Of a stretch of 64,000 bases of DNA, positions 20,701 through 26,718 are shown in pieces. Numbering within the stretch: the stretch's first letter is position 1; each line of letters begins with the position of its first letter. A program made the translations under genes and the position numbers. The stretch covers positions 87,438,808 through 87,502,807 of the forward strand of contig CM063501.1 in the NCBI GenBank assembly GCA_032207245.1. Reading direction: 5' to 3'. Origin of the DNA: Pardosa pseudoannulata (lineage: Eukaryota > Arthropoda > Arachnida > Araneae > Lycosidae). The notes under the pieces are model-generated. The model worked only from the letters and a program-made list of their open reading frames with translations. It ran no database searches and was not told the DNA's origin.

Positions 20701-22220
20701 ATAAAGAGCTAAGATAATGTATTATTACATTTAATGTAGCTAAAACAATTTAATATAAGATTTGTTCTTTTTTTTTTTTTTTTTTTTGGACACTTTTTGC
20801 CAATTACACATGGGATAAAATGTACCTGGGTCTATTTTCTGTGCATTTTAAAGCAAATATGTGCATTTTAAAGCAAATAAAGAAAATTTATATTAAAGTT
20901 CAAGTGATTTGGAAAATATGTCCTATAATTTTGATAATGAATTAAAAGTTAGCAAGTATGTTTTGGTTAAATTTTTGACAAAAAAGACAGTGGTTCAATT
21001 TCTTCGTTTAATAACAGGAAAAAATGATGAAGATTACGTTCTTGTGAAATTTAAAAACGTAAACAAAATTGTAAAAACGTAATCAAAATGTGTTCATTTT
21101 CCCTGACAATGTTGATGAATTGCTCGGAAATGTTCAAGATATTGTAATGAAACTCCCAGACCCTCAATATTTCTCAAGAAAATAGACTTTCAGTAACACA
21201 CAAATATTTTGGTATATCATTCATTAACTTCAATATTCACTAATATTATGCTTTATATGCACAGATTGAAGCTATAGAAAATAAATATAATACATTTTAT
21301 GTTTTGTACTATTAAATAATGTAATGCATTTAAATAATCTATAAAAAAATTTTTGCAGTCCATTTTACCCCAGGGTCGAGGTAAAATGGTCCACTTTGTC
21401 ACTTGCTATTAAAAAAATTATAATAAAAAAAGTATTTATAATAATTGGTTTTGATTGAGTGTAATATAAAGCGTAATATATAGGTAATATGCATATATAT
21501 TTTCAGATTAAAAAAATCATTAGTTGAGAGTAAATACTCAAAATTCACAAAAGTGGACCATTTTACCCCAGTTTCCCCTATGTGTTAAAAGTAGAATTAG
21601 GATTTTTGTCTATATAACAGAGAATTAATAACTGATATGTTACACCAAGATGAAAGTTAATACAATTTGTTAGTGCATTTACTTTACTCAAATATAAAGT
21701 GAGTAAAAGATGTCATGTTTTTTAATTAATCAGATCTATGGTTGATTTATTTACCTTCTTTTCCATCATCTTTTTCTTTACTCAAGGGAGACTCTTCTTT
21801 CTTAGAATCTGGAGATTCAGCCTCTTTCTTAATTTCCCCATCAAAAGCTTCGGAATTTTCTTCATCATTTACAGTAGGAAAGGTATGTTTTAAATCTGAT
21901 TTTTCTATTGTAACGTTTGTACCTACTTCTCGTAAATCGTATAAAGATGATGCAGATGAAATAGTAACAGGAGTACCTTCAATACAGTATACCTTAACTT
22001 CATCATTAGAGCTTTGTTGTTTTATTGCTTGAGATTCTTCAGAAGTTTGAAACTCACTAGGTTTTAAAACTGATTTCCTTCGTCTGCAGTCCTCGTATGA
22101 ATCCTGATCAGCATATTTTTTGCTGTAATCTACCGGTTGATCGTCAAAACTATCTAAATCAGTTTCTACATAATAATCATACAGAGGTTGAACATTTTGA
22201 TTACTTTTAAAGCCTAACAT
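3458..22220 (-). CDS. APC: APC-family protein (adenomatous polyposis coli-like), 8 exons, 3' end not found
   Basis: APC proteins scaffold the cytoplasmic destruction complex that targets beta-catenin for degradation. Exons on the minus strand: 22220-21755, 20135-19991, 17269-17032, 14783-14619, 12179-12006, 10185-10006, 9365-9201 and 3592-3458 (or to 3473). All junction phases agree, giving about 551-556 residues without a stop. In order the protein shows a 15-residue beta-catenin repeat (DDQPVDYSKKYA), a 20-residue repeat (VYCIEGTPVTISSASSL), a second one (SPLMFSRSSSVASLNSF), the APC signature SPSDLPDSPG, then acidic segments each ending in LGMP or NGMP, which correspond to SAMP motifs that bind Axin. 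No N-terminal coiled coil or armadillo repeats, and no C-terminal basic or EB1-binding region, are visible. In vertebrates this half of APC is one huge exon; here it is split. The identity is firm. Whether ATG 22220 is the true start, and where the gene ends, is uncertain. Confidence 0.9.
4104..4708 (-). mobile_element. piggyBac-type element remnant with transposase C-terminal zinc-binding domain
   Basis: TTAA at 4100-4103 and 4709-4712 flanks inverted ends (CACTAGATTTA and TAAATCTAGTG), with a second subterminal copy of the end and repeated GAGTCAAATTGGCT motifs. On the minus strand at about 4275-4384 a frame encodes CKRNRCRNHCAKCNRNVCRK, the Cys/His-rich domain at the C-terminus of piggyBac transposases, which binds element ends. 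The catalytic DDD region is missing, so it is an internally deleted, non-autonomous copy. Confidence 0.88.
5383..5461 (+). repeat. tRNA-like module inside Helitron copy 1
   Basis: A GGCATGATGGTTAAAGTCTCTGCC A-box-like head and GGTTCTGTCCCC B-box-like sequence occur about 60 bases apart. The matching module in copy 2 is at about 7160-7237. It is not a functional tRNA by inspection. Confidence 0.3.
6381..6833 (+). pseudogene. OTU-domain cysteine protease, transposon-borne, frameshifted
   Basis: OTU enzymes are cysteine proteases of the deubiquitinase fold. From ATG 6381 the frame gives VPIVGDGSCLFRSLSYVMF, with the D-G-x-C catalytic motif (Cys about residue 27), up to a stop near 6693. The +1 frame then carries the second half of the domain, ending in LSSGHFDVYV with the catalytic His. 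One frameshift near 6690 therefore separates the Cys and His. The frame runs into the 5' end of the next Helitron copy at 6834. The domain call is firm; function is presumably lost. Confidence 0.85.
6834..7877 (+). mobile_element. Helitron-family copy 2, complete ends
   Basis: It starts TCCCCTGTATAATAATAGCC after A and ends in a short hairpin region with CTATATG and CTAG before T, the Helitron end pattern (5' TC, 3' CTAG, insertion between A and T). The 3' 300 bases (7584-7877) match copy 3 at 31.8-32.1 kb and carry traces of a BEL/Pao-type pol reading frame. It is non-autonomous and about 1.04 kb. Confidence 0.75.
7878..8834. other. AT-rich intronic sequence, (TA)n tract
   Basis: The first part may be the displaced continuation of Helitron copy 1. 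(TA)n occupies about 8676-8719. Nothing else was recognised. Confidence 0.4.
8835..9083. mobile_element. hAT-type MITE, 249 bases
   Basis: Inverted ends CAGTGCTGTCAAACTT (plus) and CAGTGGCAACAAACTTG (minus) bound the element. Flanking 8-mers actaagtc and atctagac agree at only some positions, so the target duplication is weak. There is no coding capacity. It lies just 3' of APC-like exon G. Confidence 0.6.
9201..9365 (-). CDS. APC: APC-like exon G: SAMP-like motif 3
   Basis: A 55-codon phase 0-0 exon, acceptor aaatgtag, donor gtaaatag. It contains DEDSDGDDILLQQCIQLGMP and then a basic stretch with YKRRECP. Confidence 0.9.
9366..10005. other. Intron of APC-like gene, nothing recognised
   Basis: AT-rich sequence between exons F and G without a conserved element. 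Confidence 0.5.
10006..10185 (-). CDS. APC: APC-like exon F: SAMP-like motif 2
   Basis: A 60-codon phase 0-0 exon, acceptor ttttgttacag, donor gtaagatt. It contains DDDSDDDDALLQRCIQLGMP. The layout matches exons E and G, as expected after exon duplication. A LINE fragment sits in the intron between E and F. Confidence 0.9.
10447..11035 (-). mobile_element. Non-LTR retrotransposon fragment: RNase H and C-terminal zinc knuckle
   Basis: On the minus strand the order is IQWIPSHCDVPGNEHADTL, the end of an RNase H domain, a stop, and then TGHGFFQAHLLKVGL and CVRCASAPMHGDHLSSC, the Cys/His tail found after RNase H in Jockey/I-type LINEs. Frame breaks show it is dead. It lies in an APC-like intron in the same orientation as the gene. 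Confidence 0.85.
11036..12005. other. Intron of APC-like gene, nothing recognised
   Basis: AT-rich sequence; short open frames carry no recognisable domain. Confidence 0.45.
12006..12179 (-). CDS. APC: APC-like exon E: SAMP-like motif 1
   Basis: A 58-codon phase 0-0 exon, acceptor ttgaattaag, donor gtattttc. It encodes DDDSDVDDILLQQCIKLGMP, the acidic-helix layout of APC SAMP repeats with L-G in place of S-A before M-P. Its 5' end and adjoining intron are tandemly triplicated just upstream. Confidence 0.88.
12155..12470. repeat. Tandem triplication of the APC exon E 5' edge and adjacent intron
   Basis: Three consecutive units of about 105-115 bases each begin gataactgctcactcaaatcc or a near copy (12159, 12267 and 12380), followed by aattcaacat and an attaaatataaatt stretch. 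Only the first contains the working acceptor of exon E. In the second, the acceptor AG is changed to TG. In the third, an AG remains but is shifted by one base. Confidence 0.85.
12471..13660. other. Intron of APC-like gene, nothing recognised
   Basis: AT-rich, with an A tract at about 13189-13206. No element or exon was recognised. Confidence 0.45.
13667..13848 (-). repeat. tRNA-derived SINE, diverged, with small internal insertion
   Basis: ggtttggagtgctat and catgagggctgagga match the family body. An extra stretch (gatttctagctttaatcagg) interrupts it, and taggattcgaaactgc is the B-box region. Confidence 0.7.
14098..14256. mobile_element. Foldback MITE, about 160 bases
   Basis: The two halves are inverted copies: ctctggacgttgcgagtcgg near 14106 pairs with the complement of accgcaacgtccagag near 14231. 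cattcgttgtgacgtgactt pairs with aatgacttcacaacgaagg, and atcagcttg with caagctgat, so almost the whole element folds on itself. No open frame; superfamily not assigned. Confidence 0.8.
14619..14783 (-). CDS. APC: APC-like exon D: acidic linker
   Basis: A 55-codon phase 0-0 exon with acceptor gtattttcag and donor gtatgtac. The translation starts EYIPLDSYKSER and is rich in D and E. No known motif is recognised. Placement rests on the open frame, strong splice sites and symmetric phase like its neighbours. Confidence 0.75.
14784..15904. other. Intron of APC-like gene; possible old hAT fragment at about 15690-15790
   Basis: The stretch gagaacctatgacttgcaag followed by cacactgacccac resembles the end of the hAT copy at 37.4 kb. 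The rest is AT-rich with nothing recognised. Confidence 0.35.
15911..16085 (+). repeat. tRNA-derived SINE, diverged copy
   Basis: The head attggtagaatggtatggctc, the B-box-like ggctcaaatccc, the body cagctttaagcagtaggtt and the tail ctataccaaac follow the order of the intact copy at 18.8 kb. Confidence 0.7.
16087..16517. repeat. Direct duplication, two units of about 165 bases, period 269
   Basis: accactgcatttatgtatga at 16087 recurs at 16356 and the copies stay nearly identical through taaactggtggctatc, aacaggtaaccttgttagat and ggtacctttttatttacccc. The duplicate spans the SINE 3' flank. It is non-coding and intronic. Confidence 0.88.
17032..17269 (-). CDS. APC: APC-like exon C: SPSDLPDSPG block
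   Basis: Acceptor caatttag, donor gtaagtta; phase 2 in, phase 0 out. It encodes GLISPSDLPDSPGEVMSP, which in vertebrate APC follows the third 20-residue repeat, and then an acidic, lysine-rich linker ending CQTN. The colinear order with exon B supports the family call. Confidence 0.92.
17270..18270. other. Intron of APC-like gene, simple repeats only
   Basis: TA/CA-rich sequence at about 17320-17355 and a T run near 17502. Nothing else was recognised. Confidence 0.45.
18272..19250 (+). mobile_element. Tc1/mariner-type transposon, dead, interrupted by a SINE
   Basis: The left end TATACACTGAAGAACC with attatgaccaccc and the right end gggtcataatataatcgcag with ttcagtata are inverted repeats with TA at the borders. 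Internal traces include FCPPNSPDINPIEHL, the DDE-domain motif of Tc1 transposases. A SINE is inserted right after that motif (18844-19020). Stops and frameshifts are frequent. Confidence 0.85.
18844..19020 (+). repeat. tRNA-derived SINE, intact reference copy with 15-base target duplication
   Basis: It is flanked by the perfect direct repeat ccaatagagcatttg at 18829-18843 and 19021-19035. The head has an A-box-like ttggttagggtgctggcc and B box ggtttgaatccc. The body reads cggctttaagctgtaggtcc and ctcattagccctcgtg, and the tail ccaaaccaaa. With its boundaries defined by the duplication, this is the best reference for the family (177 bases). Confidence 0.93.
19251..19990. other. Intron of APC-like gene, nothing recognised
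   Basis: AT-rich with an A tract near 19726 and a T tract near 19841. No element was found. Confidence 0.45.
19991..20135 (-). CDS. APC: APC-like exon B: second 20-residue repeat
   Basis: The acceptor ctcattttcag and donor gtaatat give phases 1 and 2, matching exons A and C. The translation contains SPLMFSRSSSVASLNSF followed by EQQSI, closely matching the vertebrate APC repeat with core TPLMFSR and SSL-type serines, the GSK3/CK1 phosphorylation sites that bind beta-catenin. Confidence 0.92.
20454..21578 (+). mobile_element. pogo/Tigger-type DNA transposon remnant, 1125 bases
   Basis: TA on both sides (20452-20453 and 21579-21580) and inverted ends GGGGAGACCGGGGTAAAATG and GGGGAAACTGGGGTAAAATG define it exactly. 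Internal repeats of ggtaaaatggtcca occur near 21388. Traces at about 20920-21190 give ELKVSKYVLVKFLTKKT and VFIFPDNVDELLGNVQDIVM with KLPDP, the C-terminal segment of pogo-like transposases. The DNA-binding and catalytic parts are deleted. Confidence 0.88.
21755..22220 (-). CDS. APC: APC-like exon A: 15-residue and first 20-residue beta-catenin repeats
   Basis: The exon opens with ATG at 22220 in a favourable context (A at -3). An in-frame TAA lies 33 bases upstream, and the intervening AGs follow purines and make poor acceptors, so this may be a first coding exon. It contains DDQPVDYSKKYA near residue 27 (15-residue repeat) and VYCIEGTPVTISSASSL near residue 78. The latter matches the degenerate vertebrate repeat that keeps the EGTP core but not the FSR core. 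The tail is rich in E, K and S. Donor GAAG/gtaaat, phase 1. Confidence 0.88.
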
Positions 22221-22379
22221 TTTGCTTCTCTCGTATAGTAGCAGAGAAAATTATATTTCTGATTCTACAGTACCACATTTAATTTGCCATGCTTCAAAAC
22301 ACTTTGAGATTAATGACAGAATTTTTTTTCAACAACTTCAAAAATTAGCTAAGTAACTGCATCATTGTTTTTATTTTTT
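22221..22379. other. Sequence just upstream of the APC-like ATG
   Basis: It contains an in-frame stop before the ATG and no strong acceptor on the minus strand. It is probably a 5' UTR or promoter-proximal region. Confidence 0.4.
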
Positions 22380-23475
22380 GTGCGCTAGTGTTTATTTACA
22401 TAAATGCCTATGATTAGACTCTCATTCGGGAACCAATGGTATACTTTTAATAACAGTTAAGAGTCAAACCCTTCCGAATTCCGTAGAATTCACTGATGTG
22501 TTCATAAAACTGATTCGTGATTACGCAAATTAAAGAAAAGACTTTATGCTGATCAAAATAATTTTTAGTTTTGTGTATCATTATCAGTGGATTCATGAAT
22601 GCTATTAGATTCCGTTACAATTATTTTTTTCGGGACGGGGGGAGGGAAATAAATTTTATATATTTTAAGCAAATATTATTAAAATAAACAATAACATGAA
22701 TTATACATTTTACATTTTAGATACATATGTGTTTTGTTTTATAAGTGTAAATAACTGGTCGGATATGCTTAAATTTATGGGTAATTTTAACGGTCCATTT
22801 ATTTTTACAACTGGAGAACTTTGAACGTTTTGAAAGAACTTAGAAAATTTGAATTCGGTTAAGGAGCAAATTTTTAGCTTGTTTACTAATTAAAACATTA
22901 CAATTGTAAGAAAAAGTTAGTTTTTTGTAACTTTTTAGCTGATTATCTAAAAAAAATAATACGCTGCTGGGGTCTTAACCACGTGAAAATTTCTGCCTTT
23001 TTCACTCCTCTGGGATTTTAATGTAACTCTAAGAATTTTGTAATTGGCAACATTATGCAATGTGTATATTCTTCGAACTTAAATTCTGAAACACAAAAAT
23101 TTATGATTTTTGGATATTATTTTATGAATACTGCATTTTGACAAATAAACTTTAAATCATAGTTTGATGATTATTATTTTTTTTACAATTAGATAATATT
23201 TAAAGACTCGATGAAGATAGTTTAAGTAAATGTAAGTAATCACGATTATAGACTTCGTTCTATGATACATTTGTTTATTGCGGCAAGGCATTTATCGTTT
23301 TCATTCTTTCTACCCAAGTTTATTTTTATATTTTGATTTATGAACATATTTCTACCGCTTCTGTATGTCAAAGTGTTGTTAAATGTAATGTGCTTGAACA
23401 TTCGCGCCAATTTCCTCAGATAATCATTTTATTCAAACTACTTCACCTATAGATGAGAAATTTGACGTCCATTTA
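22380..23475. promoter_or_regulatory. Putative divergent promoter region for APC-like and ELYS
   Basis: By hand count this interval has about 25 CpG in 1.1 kb, clearly more than neighbouring AT-rich DNA. It contains a CCAAT sequence near 22430, an E2F-like TTCGCGCCAA at 23401-23410 and a CRE-like TGACGTCC at 23463-23470. It lies between the APC-like first exon (minus) and ELYS (plus, untranslated first exon not located). The promoter role is inferred from position and composition; no TATA box or initiator was assigned. Confidence 0.5.
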
Positions 23476-24453
23476 CCAAATTCAAATGCAAAATGTTACA
23501 TGTGTTTTTTGAGGAAAAAAAGTTAATGCTTTGAAAAATTGTGTAGTTTTTTTCATGCTCAAGATGTTAATGTATCAAACAGAAGTATCCATGCTTTATT
23601 AAATAAATATTTGTAATGTTAAATTCTATCTTAATACTGCATCAAACTACAATGAACAAAGTTATTAGAACTATTAGCAAGTATATCAGTATAAATATGC
23701 ACAATTTCATAATTATTGATATTTTGAGCATTAAGATTTTGATTCTCATAGCATTAAATATTAAACAACATAGATGTGTTTTTGAGGTTATTATGTATTA
23801 GTTTATTATCATTTATTATTACCGTTATTTACACTAAAGTTATTTTTTCTGAGTATAATTCAAAGAAGCTTAAAAAAGACTAACCTATTTGCAATGCTTT
23901 CATTTTTCCTAATTATCAGCCTCAATAAGATTTAATACATTGGGTTGCTGCAATTCTATCTTCATTTAACATTTCCATTGTACAAAATACTATATATATA
24001 AATCAACATATAGTCGAAACTTATGCTAAGACCAAATGAGTTTCGTAGTTTAGTAAGAATGTGTAGAGTATTAAAATATGTAAAAGGACATGTTTGATAG
24101 AAGCTTTATATTTCTGTTTTTCTCTTGCGCGTAAACAGCCAAATTTTTAGGGTGGCTGATAGAATATCTATTTATAGGCATTGATAGGGGCGACTGAATA
24201 CTAAATTGCATGCCGAAATGAGAGGTAGCCAAATACTACCTTACATGTAAGTGACAAACTTTTCTAGTGTAACTACACAAAGTAGCTCCATATGTTTATA
24301 TATTTTATAATATAATGAATAAATATTTTAAAAACATTCAAAGCATATGATTTCATTTGTATTTGGGAAAATATACTAATAGTTTTGATTGTTTACTCAA
24401 AAAAAAATTTTTTTTTTTGGGGGGGGGGAGACTATTTCTGGTGGCTTTGTAAA

Positions 24454-24506
<53 letters not shown>

Positions 24507-24621
24507 AATATTTTGTACCCAAATATTTTAAAATAGCTGATGACTTTTTAAACAGTGATTTTTGTCTGGTAAGGAGTCATTTGAAAAAGAATCAGTTGAA
24601 TTTTCTGGTTTCATAGGTATG
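23476..24621. other. Intergenic or first-intron sequence upstream of ELYS, (TA)n tract
   Basis: AT-rich, with a T/G homopolymer pair near 24410-24429 and (TA)n at about 24457-24502. An untranslated ELYS exon probably lies near the left end but its donor was not assigned. Confidence 0.4.
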
Positions 24622-25214
24622 TAGTGTTCCCCCCAGACCAAACAAATGGCAGGATGCTCCTGGGTATGAAAGTACTCTATCGGAACAAAACTGGCATTTT
24701 TTAATGGAAAAGATTTTTTTTAATTTCTCGATTACTATAGGTTTAAAAAAATTTATTTTGCAATTGTTTGAAATTCATTTTATTTTATTAAATATGTATT
24801 AAATTATTGACTTGACCATGTGAAAGGGGATATTTGAAGAAAGAATAGAAAAATGGAGCATAGGGATAGGTGAGCTACATAAAATCGTTTTTCCATTCTT
24901 TCCCTTAGGGAAGGAATTTGTTTCATCTAAGCAATTTGTGAAAAGGAAAAATTAGCCAAATTGATTGCTCAAAAACAGTGAAACATGCTTCTGTATTTTT
25001 ACGTGGTGGAAAAAAGCATGGCTTTCTGCAATCTCAGCAGGTATTGTAGGTAAATTCATGCAAATCAGAAAGGGGTAGGGCATTTTAAAGAGGGCAAATT
25101 AAGAGGGGCAAGGCACATTGAACGCTGAAAAGAAAAAAGAGCAGGGCATGTTGAAAGCTGATAAAAAAGGGGCAGTGTGCTGGGCCCTCCTGAAAATGCC
25201 ACGGGGAAACACTA
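24622..25214. mobile_element. hAT-like non-autonomous element, 593 bases
   Basis: Inverted ends TAGTGTTCCCCCC (left) and the complement of ggggaaacacta (right) match as TAGTGTTyCCCC, a common hAT terminus. The interior near the right end repeats gggcatgttgaaagctga and gggcaaggcacattgaacgc. Flanking 8-mers match only partly. No transposase trace was recognised. Confidence 0.55.
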
Positions 25215-25750
25215 ATATGTATACATAACTTGTTAGCTTTAAACAACTCAGAGGTTACATTTTTACAGAAATAATAACTTAAGATGAGGAAAGATAATTT
25301 TGAGTTAATAAGGATAAGGTTTAAGTAATGTTGATGTAATGCAAATTGTTTGACCTAAAGGCCGAGAAAATATAACTTAAAATAACACATTTTATAAAAA
25401 TGAGGATTTTAAAAGATAAAATTAATTTAAAAAATAGTTTAAAAAAAATAATTTTCTATTCCTAATTCAAGTATAGAAAAAAAGTTTATGTAGGATATAT
25501 ATTGTTTTTATTATTTAAAATAATTACTGATCAATTTATGAATTTATCAGAATGAATGTAAAAGTATTTTGCAATATTGCTATGTTTTTATAATATATTT
25601 TTGCCATAATAGTCTAATATCCCAGAATTAAAAAAAAATTGTATTTTCAATAACTTTAATTGTATCAAATTATTTTCTCTATTCCAATGACTTCAAAAAA
25701 TCAAAAGCCATCTATATGTGTATATATATATAATCAAAGATCTTCCTTTT

Positions 25751-25809
25751 GAGCCCATTTAAGTATAAAATGTTCCCTCTTAAGGGACATTTTATGCTTA
25801 AATGGGCTC
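25751..25809. repeat. Compact near-perfect palindrome, 59 bases
   Basis: gagcccatttaagtataaaa pairs with ttttatgcttaaatgggctc; the inner part tgttccct pairs with agggaca with one bulge. The stem is about 27 base pairs with almost no loop. It lies about 800 bases before the ELYS start codon. Confidence 0.85.
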
Positions 25810-26582
25810 ATATTTTGTAACGTTCAAATGAGATTTAATGTGAGGCACATTTACTGATTAGATTATTTTATAATGATCGTTTTATATATCACTGCTGCAT
25901 AAATACAAATATAAAAAGTAATTTATATGTGTAATTCTCCTTTCATAATGTTATCTTTATTCGTTTGACATTCATTTGAGCAAATAAAGATTTTTGCTTA
26001 AATGTAGAAAACTTAAGAAAAGTAATGTTGAGTCCAAGAATGTGTGCAGTTCTATGTCAAAGTAGACATGGTATTAGTTTTTTTTTTTTTTTTCCAGTAA
26101 ATCCTATGTTGAAGTAAACAAGACATTTTTATTTAAGTTGTTTTTAAAAACAATGAAAGATATGGTTGTCTAATGGCAAACAATATATAAAACAAGGTAT
26201 TTATTTCAAAGTTTATTTAAAGATGTCTACAAAAACATTTAGACTACTTAAAGTTAATTTTAAAATTGATAGCATTATCTGTTAATTGTAAGAATAGTCT
26301 GTATGCATTTTATGGGGATATTTAAGAAATGTATATAAATTATTTAATAAATTACTTTATAATAAATAAGTATGTTTTACTCATTTGTATACTATTTAGT
26401 TTTAATTTTAAAGATTTTATCTGTCTTTAGCTATTTACAGTTAGATTGGTATTAGTTATATGTTGTATTTTATTTACAGTTTCTTGAAAAGAAAATGTTC
26501 TAAATGATGATACAAGCAAAATATATTTACATGAAATGTTGATTAATATACTTTTAAATGATTTCAAGAATTTTTTTTATTA
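25810..26582. other. Upstream ELYS region, nothing recognised
   Basis: AT-rich, T run near 26080. No exon-like conserved frame. Confidence 0.4.
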
Positions 26583-26603
26583 TTTCCTTTTAGGTCTTTA
26601 AAA
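26583..26603 (+). promoter_or_regulatory. Splice acceptor and 5' UTR end before the ELYS start codon
   Basis: A pyrimidine tract ending in ttttag sits about ten bases before ATG 26604. The ATG is therefore in the second or a later exon, and transcription starts upstream, probably in the CpG-rich interval. Confidence 0.7.
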
Positions 26604-26718
26604 ATGAAGTGCCAAATAGCTCCTGTTAAAGTTTCTGATTTAGTGCCTTTTTCATCATCATTAAATTCCTGTTTTGCATCTCAGGCACCCAAGGCTTCAT
26701 TCGCTGGAATTAGTAAAA
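26604..26718 (+). CDS. AHCTF1: ELYS exon 1 (first coding exon)
   Basis: The first ATG follows the acceptor tttccttttag by about ten bases, so a 5' untranslated exon must lie upstream. The exon encodes KVSDLVPF, like the VTSGLLPF start of vertebrate ELYS. Donor AAAA/gtaaat, phase 1, regenerates the conserved NGL at the junction. Confidence 0.88.

Noticed and set aside
21742..22032. Plus-strand 96-codon serine-rich frame
   Set aside because: It is the antisense of APC-like exon A, which has family motifs and consistent splicing.
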